64,000 bases of DNA from Halopenitus sp041821145 (GTDB lineage Archaea; Halobacteriota; Halobacteria; Halobacteriales; Haloferacaceae). The stretch is from the NCBI RefSeq assembly GCF_041821145.1, contig NZ_JBGUBC010000001.1:248001-312000 (forward strand), in the 5' to 3' direction. The notes under the pieces are model-generated. The model saw only the letters and a program-made list of their open reading frames with translations. It had not been told where the DNA came from and did no database searches. The position numbers and the translations under genes are program-made. This document shows positions 52,913-61,461 of the stretch, one piece after another. Positions within the stretch are counted from its first letter, which is position 1, and every line of letters starts with the position of its first letter.

Positions 52913-53589
52913 TGCGTGCGAACCCGAACACGGACGTCGAGTCGGTTCTCGACGCCTTCCGAGCCGGCGATCCGGTGTGTGTCCACGACTTCGCCGATCG
53001 GGAGGGCGAAACCGACATCATCTACCCCGCATCCGCGGTCACCCCGGCAGCCGTCTCGCAAATGCGAAATGACGCCGGGGGACTCGTCTGCGTCGCGGTC
53101 GGCCATCAGGTGGCCGAAGCGTTCGATCTGCCGTTTCTGGCCGAGGCGCTCGACCATCCCGCGATCGACGACAATCCGGCCTACGACGATCGATCGTCGT
53201 TCTCGCTGCCGGTGAACCATCACGAGACGTTCACGGGGATCACGGACGTCGATCGCGCGCGGACGATCACCGAATTGGGCAACGCGGCAGCGGCCGTCAA
53301 GCGCGATCCGGATGCATACACCGCCGAGGATTTCGCATCCGAGTTCCACACACCCGGACACGTCCATCTCCTCCGGGGCGCCGCCGACGGATTACGCGAC
53401 CGGACCGGCCACACGGAGTTTGCGCTCGCACTCGCCGAAGCGACCGGCACACCCCCCGCCGCCGTCGTCTGTGAGATGCTCGACGACGAGACCGGGGCAG
53501 CCCTGACACCCGCGGACGCGAAATCATACGCGGACCGGCAGGAGATTCCGTACGTTGAAGGCGAGACGCTCCTCGATGCCCTCATATAG
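52912..53589 (+). CDS. ribB: 3,4-Dihydroxy-2-butanone 4-phosphate synthase
   Basis: 225 aa. It makes the four-carbon unit of riboflavin from ribulose 5-phosphate. The acidic loop DREGETDIIYPASAVTP (28-44) binds the two magnesium ions; HQVAEAFDLPF and EFHTPGHVHLLR carry substrate contacts. It is coupled to ribK, so both FMN synthesis steps are regulated together. Confidence 0.94.
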   Translation: MRANPNTDVESVLDAFRAGDPVCVHDFADREGETDIIYPASAVTPAAVSQMRNDAGGLVCVAVGHQVAEAFDLPFLAEALDHPAIDDNPAYDDRSSFSLPVNHHETFTGITDVDRARTITELGNAAAAVKRDPDAYTAEDFASEFHTPGHVHLLRGAADGLRDRTGHTEFALALAEATGTPPAAVVCEMLDDETGAALTPADAKSYADRQEIPYVEGETLLDALI

Positions 53590-53676
53590 CCGGGATTCGA
53601 CCGCCCCTCGGGGCGACCATCTCGTCCGGACGCGAATTCCCCCTCATTTATCACCGACGACGACGACCGGGGACGT

Positions 53677-54609
53677 ATGAGCTTCGAGGAGATGGACGTC
53701 GACACCATCTGGAAGAACGGCGAGTTCGTCGATTGGGAGGACGCGACGACCCACGTCCTCACCCACGCGCTCCACTACGGAACGGGCGTCTTCGAGGGCG
53801 TCCGATGTTACGATACCGAGAACGGGCCCGCGATCTTTCGGTGGGAAGAGCATCTCGATCGACTCTTCGATTCGGCAAAACTGTACGATCTGGAGATCGA
53901 TCACTCGCGTGCGGAGCTGACCGAGGCGACCCTGGATCTGCTCCGACGTCAGGATCTCGAGAGCGGCTACATCCGACCGATCGCGTACTACGGATATCAT
54001 TCGCTCGGCGTCTCGCCGAAGGACTGCCCGACGGACGTGGCGATCGCCGCCTGGCCGTGGGGGACCTACCTCGGCGAGGAGGCACTGAACGAGGGCGTCG
54101 ACGTGATGGTCTCCTCCTGGCGCAAGCACGCATCCTCACAGATCCCGACGAACGTGAAGACGACGGGACTGTACGTCAACTCGATGCTCGCCGGCGAGGA
54201 GGCCCGTCGAAACGGCTACGTGGAGGCGATCGTCCTGAACAAGGAGGGCAACGTCGCGGAGGGTCCAGGCGAGAACATCTTTCTCGTCGACGACGGGGAG
54301 ATATACACCACCGGACGCGCCCAGTCGATCCTGGAGGGGATCACCCGCGATACCGTCATCACGCTGGCGCGCGAGCGCGGCTACACGGTCCACGACGAGG
54401 CGGTGCTCTCCCGGGGACAACTGTACACCGCCGACGAGCTCTTTTTCACCGGCTCGGCCGCCGAAGTCACGCCGATCCGCTCGGTCGACGACACCCAGAT
54501 CGGAGCCGGTACGCGCGGGCCGGTGACCGAGGAGATTCAGGACGCGTTCTTCGAACTCGTCGAGCGCCAGAGCGACGAGCACGACGACTGGTTCACCTAC
54601 CTGGAGTGA
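53677..54609 (+). CDS. ilvE: Branched-chain amino-acid aminotransferase
   Basis: 310 aa. Class IV PLP fold: WKNGEFVDWEDATTHVLTHALHYG at the N-terminus, PLP lysine in TNVKTTGLYVNSML, and EGPGENIFLVDDGEIYT. It interconverts leucine, isoleucine and valine with their keto acids using glutamate. Normal length, own short promoter region. Convergent with the DUF502 gene after 18 nt. Confidence 0.94.
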   Translation: MSFEEMDVDTIWKNGEFVDWEDATTHVLTHALHYGTGVFEGVRCYDTENGPAIFRWEEHLDRLFDSAKLYDLEIDHSRAELTEATLDLLRRQDLESGYIRPIAYYGYHSLGVSPKDCPTDVAIAAWPWGTYLGEEALNEGVDVMVSSWRKHASSQIPTNVKTTGLYVNSMLAGEEARRNGYVEAIVLNKEGNVAEGPGENIFLVDDGEIYTTGRAQSILEGITRDTVITLARERGYTVHDEAVLSRGQLYTADELFFTGSAAEVTPIRSVDDTQIGAGTRGPVTEEIQDAFFELVERQSDEHDDWFTYLE

Positions 54610-54627
54610 GGCCGGGGCGCGGGGAGT

Positions 54628-55275
54628 TCACTCCGCGTCGACCCGATCGTCGCCCCGATCGACGGCCTCCGCGATCGTCTGCTCTTCGACGGGGATCTGG
54701 TGGGCGGACTCGGCGAATCCCGCCGAGAGGATCCTGGTCATCGCCTCCTCGACCGTCTCTTCAGTATCGGTGACGCGTTCGGGTTCGACCTCGATGACGT
54801 AGCCGGAGGTGATGTTCGGCGCCGTGGGCATGAACAACACGAGCCTGCCGTCGCGGGTCTTCTTGCCGGTCTTGAACGCGGTCATCCGGATCCCCTTCCA
54901 GGTCTCGAGGTGGACCGGTTTTTGTAGCTCGTCGGTCCCGGAGAGGGCAGTCTCGACGGCGAGTTTCGAGGCGTTGTAGACGACCCGAAGTGCCGGAATG
55001 TGGTTGATCGCGTCGTCGAGACGGGCCTCCATGAACCGTCCAAGCGTCGTTCGCATGAAGTATCCGACCGCGAGGACGAGCGTGGTGAACAGTGCGAGCG
55101 CGATGAGCACGCGATACAGGGGGAGGGCCGGCTCGACGAGCCACTCGGGTTCGAGAGTGTCGATGAGCGGGATCGCGACGATTTGTCGGTAGATCCACCC
55201 GACGACGAGCAGCAGCACGATGAGCGGCACGAGAACGATGAGTCCGCTTGCAAAGTCGCGTTTCCACGTGGACAT
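54628..55275 (-). CDS. DUF502 family membrane protein
   Basis: 215 aa. Two TM helices (ASGLIVLVPLIVLLLVVGWIY near 8-28 and VLIALALFTTLVLAVGYFM near 55-75) and a C-terminal soluble part (LETWKGIRMTAFKTG, VLFMPTAPNITSGYVIEV). This is the DUF502 family. The ATG at 55275 (MSTWK) was chosen over 55290 because TTATAT (55304-55309, minus strand) lies 29-34 nt upstream. Function unknown. Confidence 0.88.
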   Translation of the reverse strand: MSTWKRDFASGLIVLVPLIVLLLVVGWIYRQIVAIPLIDTLEPEWLVEPALPLYRVLIALALFTTLVLAVGYFMRTTLGRFMEARLDDAINHIPALRVVYNASKLAVETALSGTDELQKPVHLETWKGIRMTAFKTGKKTRDGRLVLFMPTAPNITSGYVIEVEPERVTDTEETVEEAMTRILSAGFAESAHQIPVEEQTIAEAVDRGDDRVDAE

Positions 55276-55548
55276 CCGATGTAGGGACATGTGGTGGCCG
55301 CGCATATAAGGATACAGACCCGGCGAGGACCCCCGTGGCCCGGTTCGAGGCCGAATCCGACCGATCGAGTCGAAACACGTCGGCGCCCGAGCGTGAGAAA
55401 CCACCGCAACCGACGTCTCACCCGCGACGAAGCGGTCGCGATCGACGGGACCATTCGATCGAGAGTTCGAACCGCCGGCCGATCACCGTTGGGAGATCGA
55501 CCGGTGAGACATCACAGAAGCTAACACGGCCACCCGTCTCCGATCGGT
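55276..55548. other. Gene-free spacer before carS
   Basis: 273 nt. Apart from the DUF502 promoter (TTATAT on the minus strand, 55304-55309) I see no gene, repeat or RNA. The plus-strand frames across it have no coding-like composition. Confidence 0.5.
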
Positions 55549-56091
55549 ATGATCGGATCACTCGTTGCGACGGCCCTGTGGGCCATGCTACCGGCGTACG
55601 TTCCGAACAACGTCGCGGTGCTGGCCGGCGGGGGACGACCGATCGACGGCGGTCGAACCTGGAACGGAAAGCGGGTGCTTGGCGACGGGAAGACCTGGCG
55701 AGGCACGGCGGCGGGAACGCTTGCCGGCGTTCTGCTCGCGGTCGGGCTGAACGCAGTCAATGGTTCCGTATCGGCGGCGATCGGCGTCGAGTTGCCGACC
55801 TTTCCGTACCATGCCGCGTTCGCGCTCGCGTTCGGCGCGATGTGTGGCGACATCGCGGCGTCGTTTCTCAAACGACGATCGGGCCGCGAGCGTGGAGCAT
55901 CGTTTCCGGGACTTGATCAGCTTGATTTCGTCGTCGCCGCACTCGTCTTTACGCGCGTGATCGCCCCGGACTGGTTCGGCGAGTGGTTCACACTCGGAGT
56001 GATCGCGGTCGTACTCGTTATCACCCCCGTGTTACACGTGGGCACGAACGTGATCGCGTTCGCGATCGGCGTGAAAAACGAGCCCTGGTGA
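55549..56091 (+). CDS. carS: CDP-archaeol synthase
   Basis: 180 aa, about five TM helices. It activates digeranylgeranylglyceryl phosphate with CTP in archaeal phospholipid synthesis. The signature GGRPIDGGRTWNGKRVLGDG is followed by KTWRGTAAG in the first cytoplasmic loop and GDIAASFLKRRSGRERG later, as in CarS (DUF46) proteins. Stand-alone, convergent with the M32 peptidase gene after a 242-nt spacer. Confidence 0.95.
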   Translation: MIGSLVATALWAMLPAYVPNNVAVLAGGGRPIDGGRTWNGKRVLGDGKTWRGTAAGTLAGVLLAVGLNAVNGSVSAAIGVELPTFPYHAAFALAFGAMCGDIAASFLKRRSGRERGASFPGLDQLDFVVAALVFTRVIAPDWFGEWFTLGVIAVVLVITPVLHVGTNVIAFAIGVKNEPW

Positions 56092-56333
56092 ACTGCCTCG
56101 GGATCGACCCGGTGACAGCTGCCCCACCATTCGGTGAATCGCTTCGGGCGAGCTAGGGAGAGTACCTTTGTACTCGTCACGGAGAGCTGGCTAGCCGCGC
56201 TGGTCACCGGTCGGGAGTGGTGGCACGGGGTCATGCTGTTCGACTGCGTCGGGGTCGTCCCAGTTGTGGCGCTACTATTCGACGACGGATCGGACGTCCC
56301 GGGAGGTTTCTCCGGTGACGTCCCGGAACGGCC
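56092..56333. other. Spacer with possible mobile-element residue
   Basis: 242 nt between carS and the M32 gene. Reading the minus strand, 56091-56150 encodes RFTEWWGSCHRVDPEAVHQ in a frame with no start, a phrase I associate with spurious ORFs next to haloarchaeal insertion sequences. No inverted repeats or transposase are present, so this is at most a remnant. Confidence 0.25.
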
Positions 56334-57908
56334 CTACGGCGAGACCCCGTACAGTTCGCCGTATTTCGACTCGACGTACTCCGTGAAGGCGGCCGCAGAG
56401 AGGGACTCGCCGGTCGCGAGCCGCACCAGTTCGTCGGTCTCGTAGCGTGCACCGTGTCGGTGAACGTTCTCGTGAAGCCACTCGTGGAGAGCGTCGAACT
56501 CGCCGTCGGCGATCCGCGCCTCGAGATCGGGCCCGTCCCGGTCGTCGATGTCGCGTTCGGCCGCCGCGAACAACTGGGCGGCCATGACGGAGCCGAGCGA
56601 GTAGGTCGGGAAGTATCCGAAGTTGCCGTGACTCCAGTGGACGTCCTGGAGACACCCCTCGGCGTCCGTCTCGGGGCGGATCCCCAGATACCGTTCGTAC
56701 TTGTCGTTCCACACCTCCGGGACGTCCTCGACCGCGAGGTGGCCACGAACGAGGTCGCGTTCGATCTCGAAGCGGACGAGAATATGCAGGTGGTAGGTGA
56801 GTTCGTCGGCCTGGACGCGGATGAGGTTGTTCGGATGGACCTGGTTGACCGCCTCGTAGGCGTCCTCGACGGTCGCGTCCTCCGTGCCCGGGAAGAACTC
56901 CTGAAACGTCGGCAGGAACTGCTCCCAGAAGGCACGACTGCGTCCGACGTGGTTCTCCCAGAGCCGCGACTGGGACTCATGCACCGACAGATCGCGCGAC
57001 TCGCCGAGCGGGGTGCCAAAGTGATTCTGCGGCAGCCCGAGAGTGTATCGCGCGTGGCCGAACTCGTGGATCGTGGATCCGACCGCTGAAAGCGGATCGG
57101 AGTCGTCGAAGCGGGTCGTAACCCGGCAGTCGAACTGGTTGCCCGCAGTGAACGGATGGGCGGAAATGTCGAGGCGACCGCGTTCGAAGTCGTATCCAAG
57201 CAGGTCGAGGGCCTCCCGCGCGAGTGTCTCCTGTTTGTCCTCCGGGAAGGACCCCTCGAAGGTGTTAACCGCGAGATCGGCCTCCGATCCCCGGATCGCA
57301 TCGATCAGGGGAACGAGCGTTCCGCGGAGTTCCTCAAGGATCGTCTCCGCCTGTTCGATCGGGAGATATGGCTCGTATTCCTCGAAGAGCACCGTGTAGG
57401 GGTCGCGATCGGGATCGATGTGCTCGGCGTACTCGCGTTTGAGTTCGACGAGTCGTTCGAGATGGGGCGCAAACGACGCGAAGTCGTCCGCAGCCCTCGC
57501 CTGCTCCCAGACCGCGAGCGCCTCCGAGGAGGCCTCGGAGATCTCCTCGACGAGGTCGCGGGGCACCGAATCCGCGCGCTCGTACGTGCGTCGGATCTCA
57601 CGGACGGCTGACGCCTGCTCGTCGGAGAGTCCCGCATTCGCGCTCGGTTCCGACCGCTCGTCGATCTCGTCGAGGAGGTCACCGGTCTTCTCGGCAGTGA
57701 GCAGGTCGTGTTCGAGCGAGGAGAGGGCGGAGAGCTGCTTCGAGCGAGCGGGCGTGCCCCCCTCAGGCATCATCACCTGTTGGTCCCACGAGAGCACGCC
57801 GGAGGCACTCGAGACGGCGCTCCACCGGCGGGAACGGTCGAGTAGCGCCTCGTAGGCGTCCTCGAGACTCCGATCGTGATCGGGGCGTTCGGACGGATCG
57901 GTTTCCAT
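56334..57908 (-). CDS. M32 family carboxypeptidase
   Basis: 524 aa. Zinc site HEFGHARYTLGLPQNHFG followed by the M32-specific HESQSR (SVHESQSRLWENHVGRS). The rest is a helical cradle typical of thermostable carboxypeptidase 1. It removes C-terminal residues from small peptides in the cytoplasm. Normal length; divergent from the M20 peptidase, with 119 nt between them. Confidence 0.94.
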   Translation of the reverse strand: METDPSERPDHDRSLEDAYEALLDRSRRWSAVSSASGVLSWDQQVMMPEGGTPARSKQLSALSSLEHDLLTAEKTGDLLDEIDERSEPSANAGLSDEQASAVREIRRTYERADSVPRDLVEEISEASSEALAVWEQARAADDFASFAPHLERLVELKREYAEHIDPDRDPYTVLFEEYEPYLPIEQAETILEELRGTLVPLIDAIRGSEADLAVNTFEGSFPEDKQETLAREALDLLGYDFERGRLDISAHPFTAGNQFDCRVTTRFDDSDPLSAVGSTIHEFGHARYTLGLPQNHFGTPLGESRDLSVHESQSRLWENHVGRSRAFWEQFLPTFQEFFPGTEDATVEDAYEAVNQVHPNNLIRVQADELTYHLHILVRFEIERDLVRGHLAVEDVPEVWNDKYERYLGIRPETDAEGCLQDVHWSHGNFGYFPTYSLGSVMAAQLFAAAERDIDDRDGPDLEARIADGEFDALHEWLHENVHRHGARYETDELVRLATGESLSAAAFTEYVESKYGELYGVSP

Positions 57909-58027
57909 ACCCGAGATACCACCGCCGGGCTAAAGAACGCCGCGCCTTGACCGTGGTCGGAATCGGCGACCGGCTGGGAGAGAAGCCTGCGATCGGGCGG
58001 GGTATCCCCCACGTTCGGTTCACTGCG

Positions 58028-59191
58028 TTAGGAACGATCGGCCTCGCGCTCACGGAGCACGTGTTCGGCGAACTCCCGTCCGGCGAGCGCGCGATAGATC
58101 CCGCGGCATCGATCGAGGACGTCGATCGAGACGCTTTCGGTTTCCGTGTGCGCCTCTCCGGGTTCGGCAGGACCACAGACCACACAGGCGGTCCCGGCGG
58201 ACGCCAGCCAGCCCGCGTCGGTCGCATGTGGCTTGGTGACGCGTTCGGGAGTGCCGGCGTCCGGGTCTTGCTCGTGGACCGCGCGCGCGGCGGCGATCGC
58301 GGCGTCGGCGAACGACTCGTTCGAACACGCCATCGGCGGGAGGTCCCCGTCGACCCTCCATTCGACGCCGTCGATCGTTTCGACGCGCTCGAGTGGCGTG
58401 CGGTCGTTCGGAACGGTCCGCTCGTCGACCGTGACGGTACACCGGTCGGGAATCACGTTCATGGCCGTTCCGCCCTCGATCTCGGTGACGGTGATCGAGC
58501 CAGCAAGCCGCTTGCCGAGGACCGTCGCCCCGGGTGCAGGAAGGTCACGAACGACGTCGACGGCATCACAGGCACGGTAGACGGCGTTCTCGCCGGCGTC
58601 GATCTCGGAGGCGTGTGCGGACTCGCCCGACGCAACGATCGTCGAACCACGACGCCCTCGGTGGGCCACGGCGACGTCCGTGACGGCGGTCGTCGGCCGA
58701 TCGTCGGGAGCCGAATAGCCGGTCGATCCCTCGGCGACCACGGCGAACTCGGGAGCGAATCCGCGGTCGATCGCGGCTCTGGCCCCGATACCGCCGTGTT
58801 CCTCCTCCACGAAGGACGCGAGGACGAGTTCGAGATCGTCGTGGATCTCGGCGTCGCGAAACGCGAACAGGCAGGCGGCCAGCGCGCCCTTCATATCCGC
58901 GACCCCTCGACCGTAGAGCCGCCCGTCGCGCTCCTCGATCACGTACTCGCCCGTGTCCGTCGTCTGTCGATCGGCCGGCGGAACGACGTCGTGGTGGCCG
59001 ACGAGAGCGAGGGCGGTCGAGCCGCCAGGGTTTCGCCGCGCGATCACGTTGCCGTCCGGATCCCGTTCGACGGCCGCGTCCGTCTCGGATCGGAGCCACG
59101 ATTCGACTGCATCGCCCGCGGCGGTCTCATCCTCGTGGCTCGCGATTCCGACCAACCGGCGTGTGAGATCGAGGAGTTCGCGATCGCTCAT
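58028..59191 (-). CDS. M20 family metallopeptidase
   Basis: 387 aa. Metal ligands LVGHHDVVPP, YGRGVADMKGALAA, and the catalytic Glu pair EEEHGGIGARA; the dimerisation (lid) domain is present, ending ATDAGWLASAG. ArgE/DapE/CPDG2-type, so it may deacylate an amino acid or cut a small peptide. The ATG at 59191 was chosen; 53 further residues upstream look non-coding. Downstream is the PIN-ATPase gene, divergently transcribed. Confidence 0.92.
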   Translation of the reverse strand: MSDRELLDLTRRLVGIASHEDETAAGDAVESWLRSETDAAVERDPDGNVIARRNPGGSTALALVGHHDVVPPADRQTTDTGEYVIEERDGRLYGRGVADMKGALAACLFAFRDAEIHDDLELVLASFVEEEHGGIGARAAIDRGFAPEFAVVAEGSTGYSAPDDRPTTAVTDVAVAHRGRRGSTIVASGESAHASEIDAGENAVYRACDAVDVVRDLPAPGATVLGKRLAGSITVTEIEGGTAMNVIPDRCTVTVDERTVPNDRTPLERVETIDGVEWRVDGDLPPMACSNESFADAAIAAARAVHEQDPDAGTPERVTKPHATDAGWLASAGTACVVCGPAEPGEAHTETESVSIDVLDRCRGIYRALAGREFAEHVLREREADRS

Positions 59192-59290
59192 GCACGAAAC
59201 TGGAAGCGCGATCGGGTAAAAGGGAGGGGCTCGATCGAGGATCGAGCACGGAACCGATCGCCGTCCTGTGATCGAGCGGGCTTCAGCTAC

Positions 59291-59390
59291 GGTCGAGCGT
59301 ACTTCCCCACGGGTGAACGTACTTCCCCCCAGTCGAACGCGCTTTGCCACCCCCCAGTCGAACGCACATCCCCACGGTCGAACACGCTTA
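59291..59390. repeat. Degenerate direct repeat before the PIN-ATPase promoter
   Basis: Five units of 20-25 bp built on GTCGAACGC(A/G)C(T/A)T...CCCCA(C/G), ending in the TATA element (TTATA, 59388-59392) of the gene at 59416. GTCGA-type words start at 59291, 59312, 59332, 59357 and 59377. Confidence 0.5.
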
Positions 59391-59392
59391 TA
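59388..59392 (+). promoter_or_regulatory. TATA element of the PIN-ATPase gene
   Basis: CTTATACC with TTATA 24-28 nt before the ATG at 59416. Confidence 0.45.
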
Positions 59393-59415
59393 CCGTTCCC
59401 GCCCGCAGATATTGT

Positions 59416-61320
59416 ATGAACGTTGTACCGGACACCAGTTCGGTCATCGACGGCCGCGTGTCCGAGCGTGTTGAGGAGGGGTCCTACGAGGGAGCGACGG
59501 TCCTCGTACCCGAGGCGGTGGTCGGCGAACTGGAGGCGCAGGCCAACGACGGCCACGAGTCCGGCTGGGACGGCCTCTCGGAGCTCCAGCGGCTCGCCGA
59601 ATTCGCCGACGAGGGAACGATCGAGCTGTCCTACGTGGGTCGGCGGCCGGGGGCCGCCGAGAGAGGGGCCGCAAGCGAGGGGGACGTCGACGCCATCATC
59701 CGCGACGTCGCAGACGAGCACGAGGCGACGCTTTTGACGAGCGACATCGTGCAATCGGAGGTCGCTCGGGCAAAGGGGATCACCGTCGAGTACGTCGAAC
59801 CGGTGACCCGCGGCGTCGTCGAGGACCTTCCGATCGCGGAGTACTTCACCGAGGAGACGATGTCGGTCCACCTGAAGTCGGGGACGAAGCCGAAGGCCAA
59901 ACGCGGAACCCTCGGCGAGATGCGCTATGTGATCATCGAGGAGGAGCAAACGAGCGACGAGCAGATGAACGAGTGGGCGACCGCGATCGTCAATCTCGCG
60001 CGCGGGTCGAACGAGGGGTTCGTCGAACTCTCCGACGAGGGCATGGACATCGTCCAGTACCGCAATTACCGGATCGCGGTCGCGAGGCCGCCGTTCGCCG
60101 ACGGGATCGAGATCACGGCCGTTCGACCGATCGCGAAGACGACGCTCGACGATTACGAGTCGGCCGACGAATTGCGCGAGCGGTTCCTCGAACGAAAACG
60201 CGGCGTGCTCATCTCCGGATCGCCGGGAGCCGGCAAGTCGACGTTCGCGCAGGCAGTCGCGGAGTTCCTCAACGACAACGATTACGCGGTCAAGACGATG
60301 GAGAAGCCGCGAGATCTGCAGGTCGGCCCGGAGATCACCCAGTACGGCGCGCTCGGCGGTGACATGGCGAACACCGCCGACTCGTTGCTGCTGGTTCGGC
60401 CGGACTACACGATCTACGATGAGGTGCGCAAAACCGCCGACTTCGAGGTGTTCTCGGACATGCGAATGGCCGGCGTTGGAATGGTCGGCGTCGTTCACGC
60501 CTCACGGGCGATCGACGCGCTCCAGCGGCTCGTCGGCCGCGTCGAGCTCGGGATGATCCCGCAGATCGTCGATACGGTCATCTACATCGAGGCCGGCGAG
60601 GTTCACACCGTCTACAACGTCAACACGGAGGTGAAGGTCCCCGAAGGGCTCACCGCGGAGGACCTCGCGCGCCCCGTCATCCGGGTTAGCGACTTCGAGA
60701 CCGGCCGGGCCGACTACGAGATATACACGTTCAACCGTCAGGTCGTGACGGTCCCGATCGGGGACGAGGACGGGGGGGCCGAAAGTGGCGTGTCACGGAT
60801 CGCGAAAAAGGAGATCGAACGCGAGATCCGATCCGTCGCTCGGGGACACGTCGACGTGGAACTGCAGGGACGCGAGACGGCGATCGTCTACGTCGAGGAG
60901 GACGACATCTCCTACGTCATCGGGAAAGGTGGCGGCCGTATCTCCGAGATCGAAGACCGGCTGGGGATCAGTATCGACGTCCGGACCCACTCGGAGCGAC
61001 CGAACCACTCCGGCGGGTCGGGTACCGCAGCCGGCGCAAGCAGTTCCGGACAGGCGGGGAGTGCGGAGCCGGAACCGGTCGGCGAGGGCGACCGCGGATC
61101 GGTCGTCGAACCCGAAATCACCTCCCGACACGTCGTCATTCCCGTCGAGGAGGGAGTCGGGGAAACCATCGAAGTACGGGCGGGCGACGAATATCTCTTC
61201 ACTGCGACCGTTGGTCGTGGTGGCGAGATACAGGTGTCCCGCGGGTCCGCGATCGCGGAGGAACTGGAGGACGCGATCGATCGCAAACGACCGATCACGG
61301 TCGTTCCGGCTCGCGGATAG
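59416..61320 (+). CDS. PIN-ATPase-KH protein (PINc/VapC family ATPase)
   Basis: 634 aa. An N-terminal PIN nuclease domain (1-115) with VPDTSSVIDGRV, EAVVGELE and EGDVDAIIRDVADEHEA (the conserved acidic residues), then a P-loop ATPase with ISGSPGAGKSTFAQAV (about 267), and a C-terminal KH domain (EEDDISYVIGKGGGRISEIE, about 496). The order PIN-ATPase-KH is a known but uncharacterised archaeal RNA-processing arrangement. It might pump or unwind RNA while its PIN domain cuts. Start by TATA spacing. Confidence 0.92.
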   Translation: MNVVPDTSSVIDGRVSERVEEGSYEGATVLVPEAVVGELEAQANDGHESGWDGLSELQRLAEFADEGTIELSYVGRRPGAAERGAASEGDVDAIIRDVADEHEATLLTSDIVQSEVARAKGITVEYVEPVTRGVVEDLPIAEYFTEETMSVHLKSGTKPKAKRGTLGEMRYVIIEEEQTSDEQMNEWATAIVNLARGSNEGFVELSDEGMDIVQYRNYRIAVARPPFADGIEITAVRPIAKTTLDDYESADELRERFLERKRGVLISGSPGAGKSTFAQAVAEFLNDNDYAVKTMEKPRDLQVGPEITQYGALGGDMANTADSLLLVRPDYTIYDEVRKTADFEVFSDMRMAGVGMVGVVHASRAIDALQRLVGRVELGMIPQIVDTVIYIEAGEVHTVYNVNTEVKVPEGLTAEDLARPVIRVSDFETGRADYEIYTFNRQVVTVPIGDEDGGAESGVSRIAKKEIEREIRSVARGHVDVELQGRETAIVYVEEDDISYVIGKGGGRISEIEDRLGISIDVRTHSERPNHSGGSGTAAGASSSGQAGSAEPEPVGEGDRGSVVEPEITSRHVVIPVEEGVGETIEVRAGDEYLFTATVGRGGEIQVSRGSAIAEELEDAIDRKRPITVVPARG

Positions 61321-61431
61321 GTTCGACGACCCCACCTAGACGGAATCAACCGTCCATATCGGTTGAGAGGCGAACGACGTCGTATCCATATTCGACGATC
61401 GTCGTTACACAACCCGTCCAAACGACAACGC

Positions 61432-61438
61432 TTTTTTT
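61432..61438 (+). promoter_or_regulatory. TATA-like T-run of the citrate synthase gene
   Basis: CTTTTTTTCG, seven T centred 27 nt before the ATG at 61462. Confidence 0.4.
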
Positions 61439-61461
61439 CGGGTGGATGGAAGGCCTTGCAT

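Noticed and set aside
55248..55916. 222-aa frame on the plus strand before and over carS
   Set aside because: Arg/Ser-rich, overlaps carS in another frame, and has no recognisable domain.
59291..59390. CRISPR array
   Set aside because: Units of 20-25 bp run without constant-length unique spacers, and there are no cas genes in the window.
57947..59419. 490-aa open frame on the plus strand
   Set aside because: Antisense to the M20 peptidase gene, which has full metal-site motifs.
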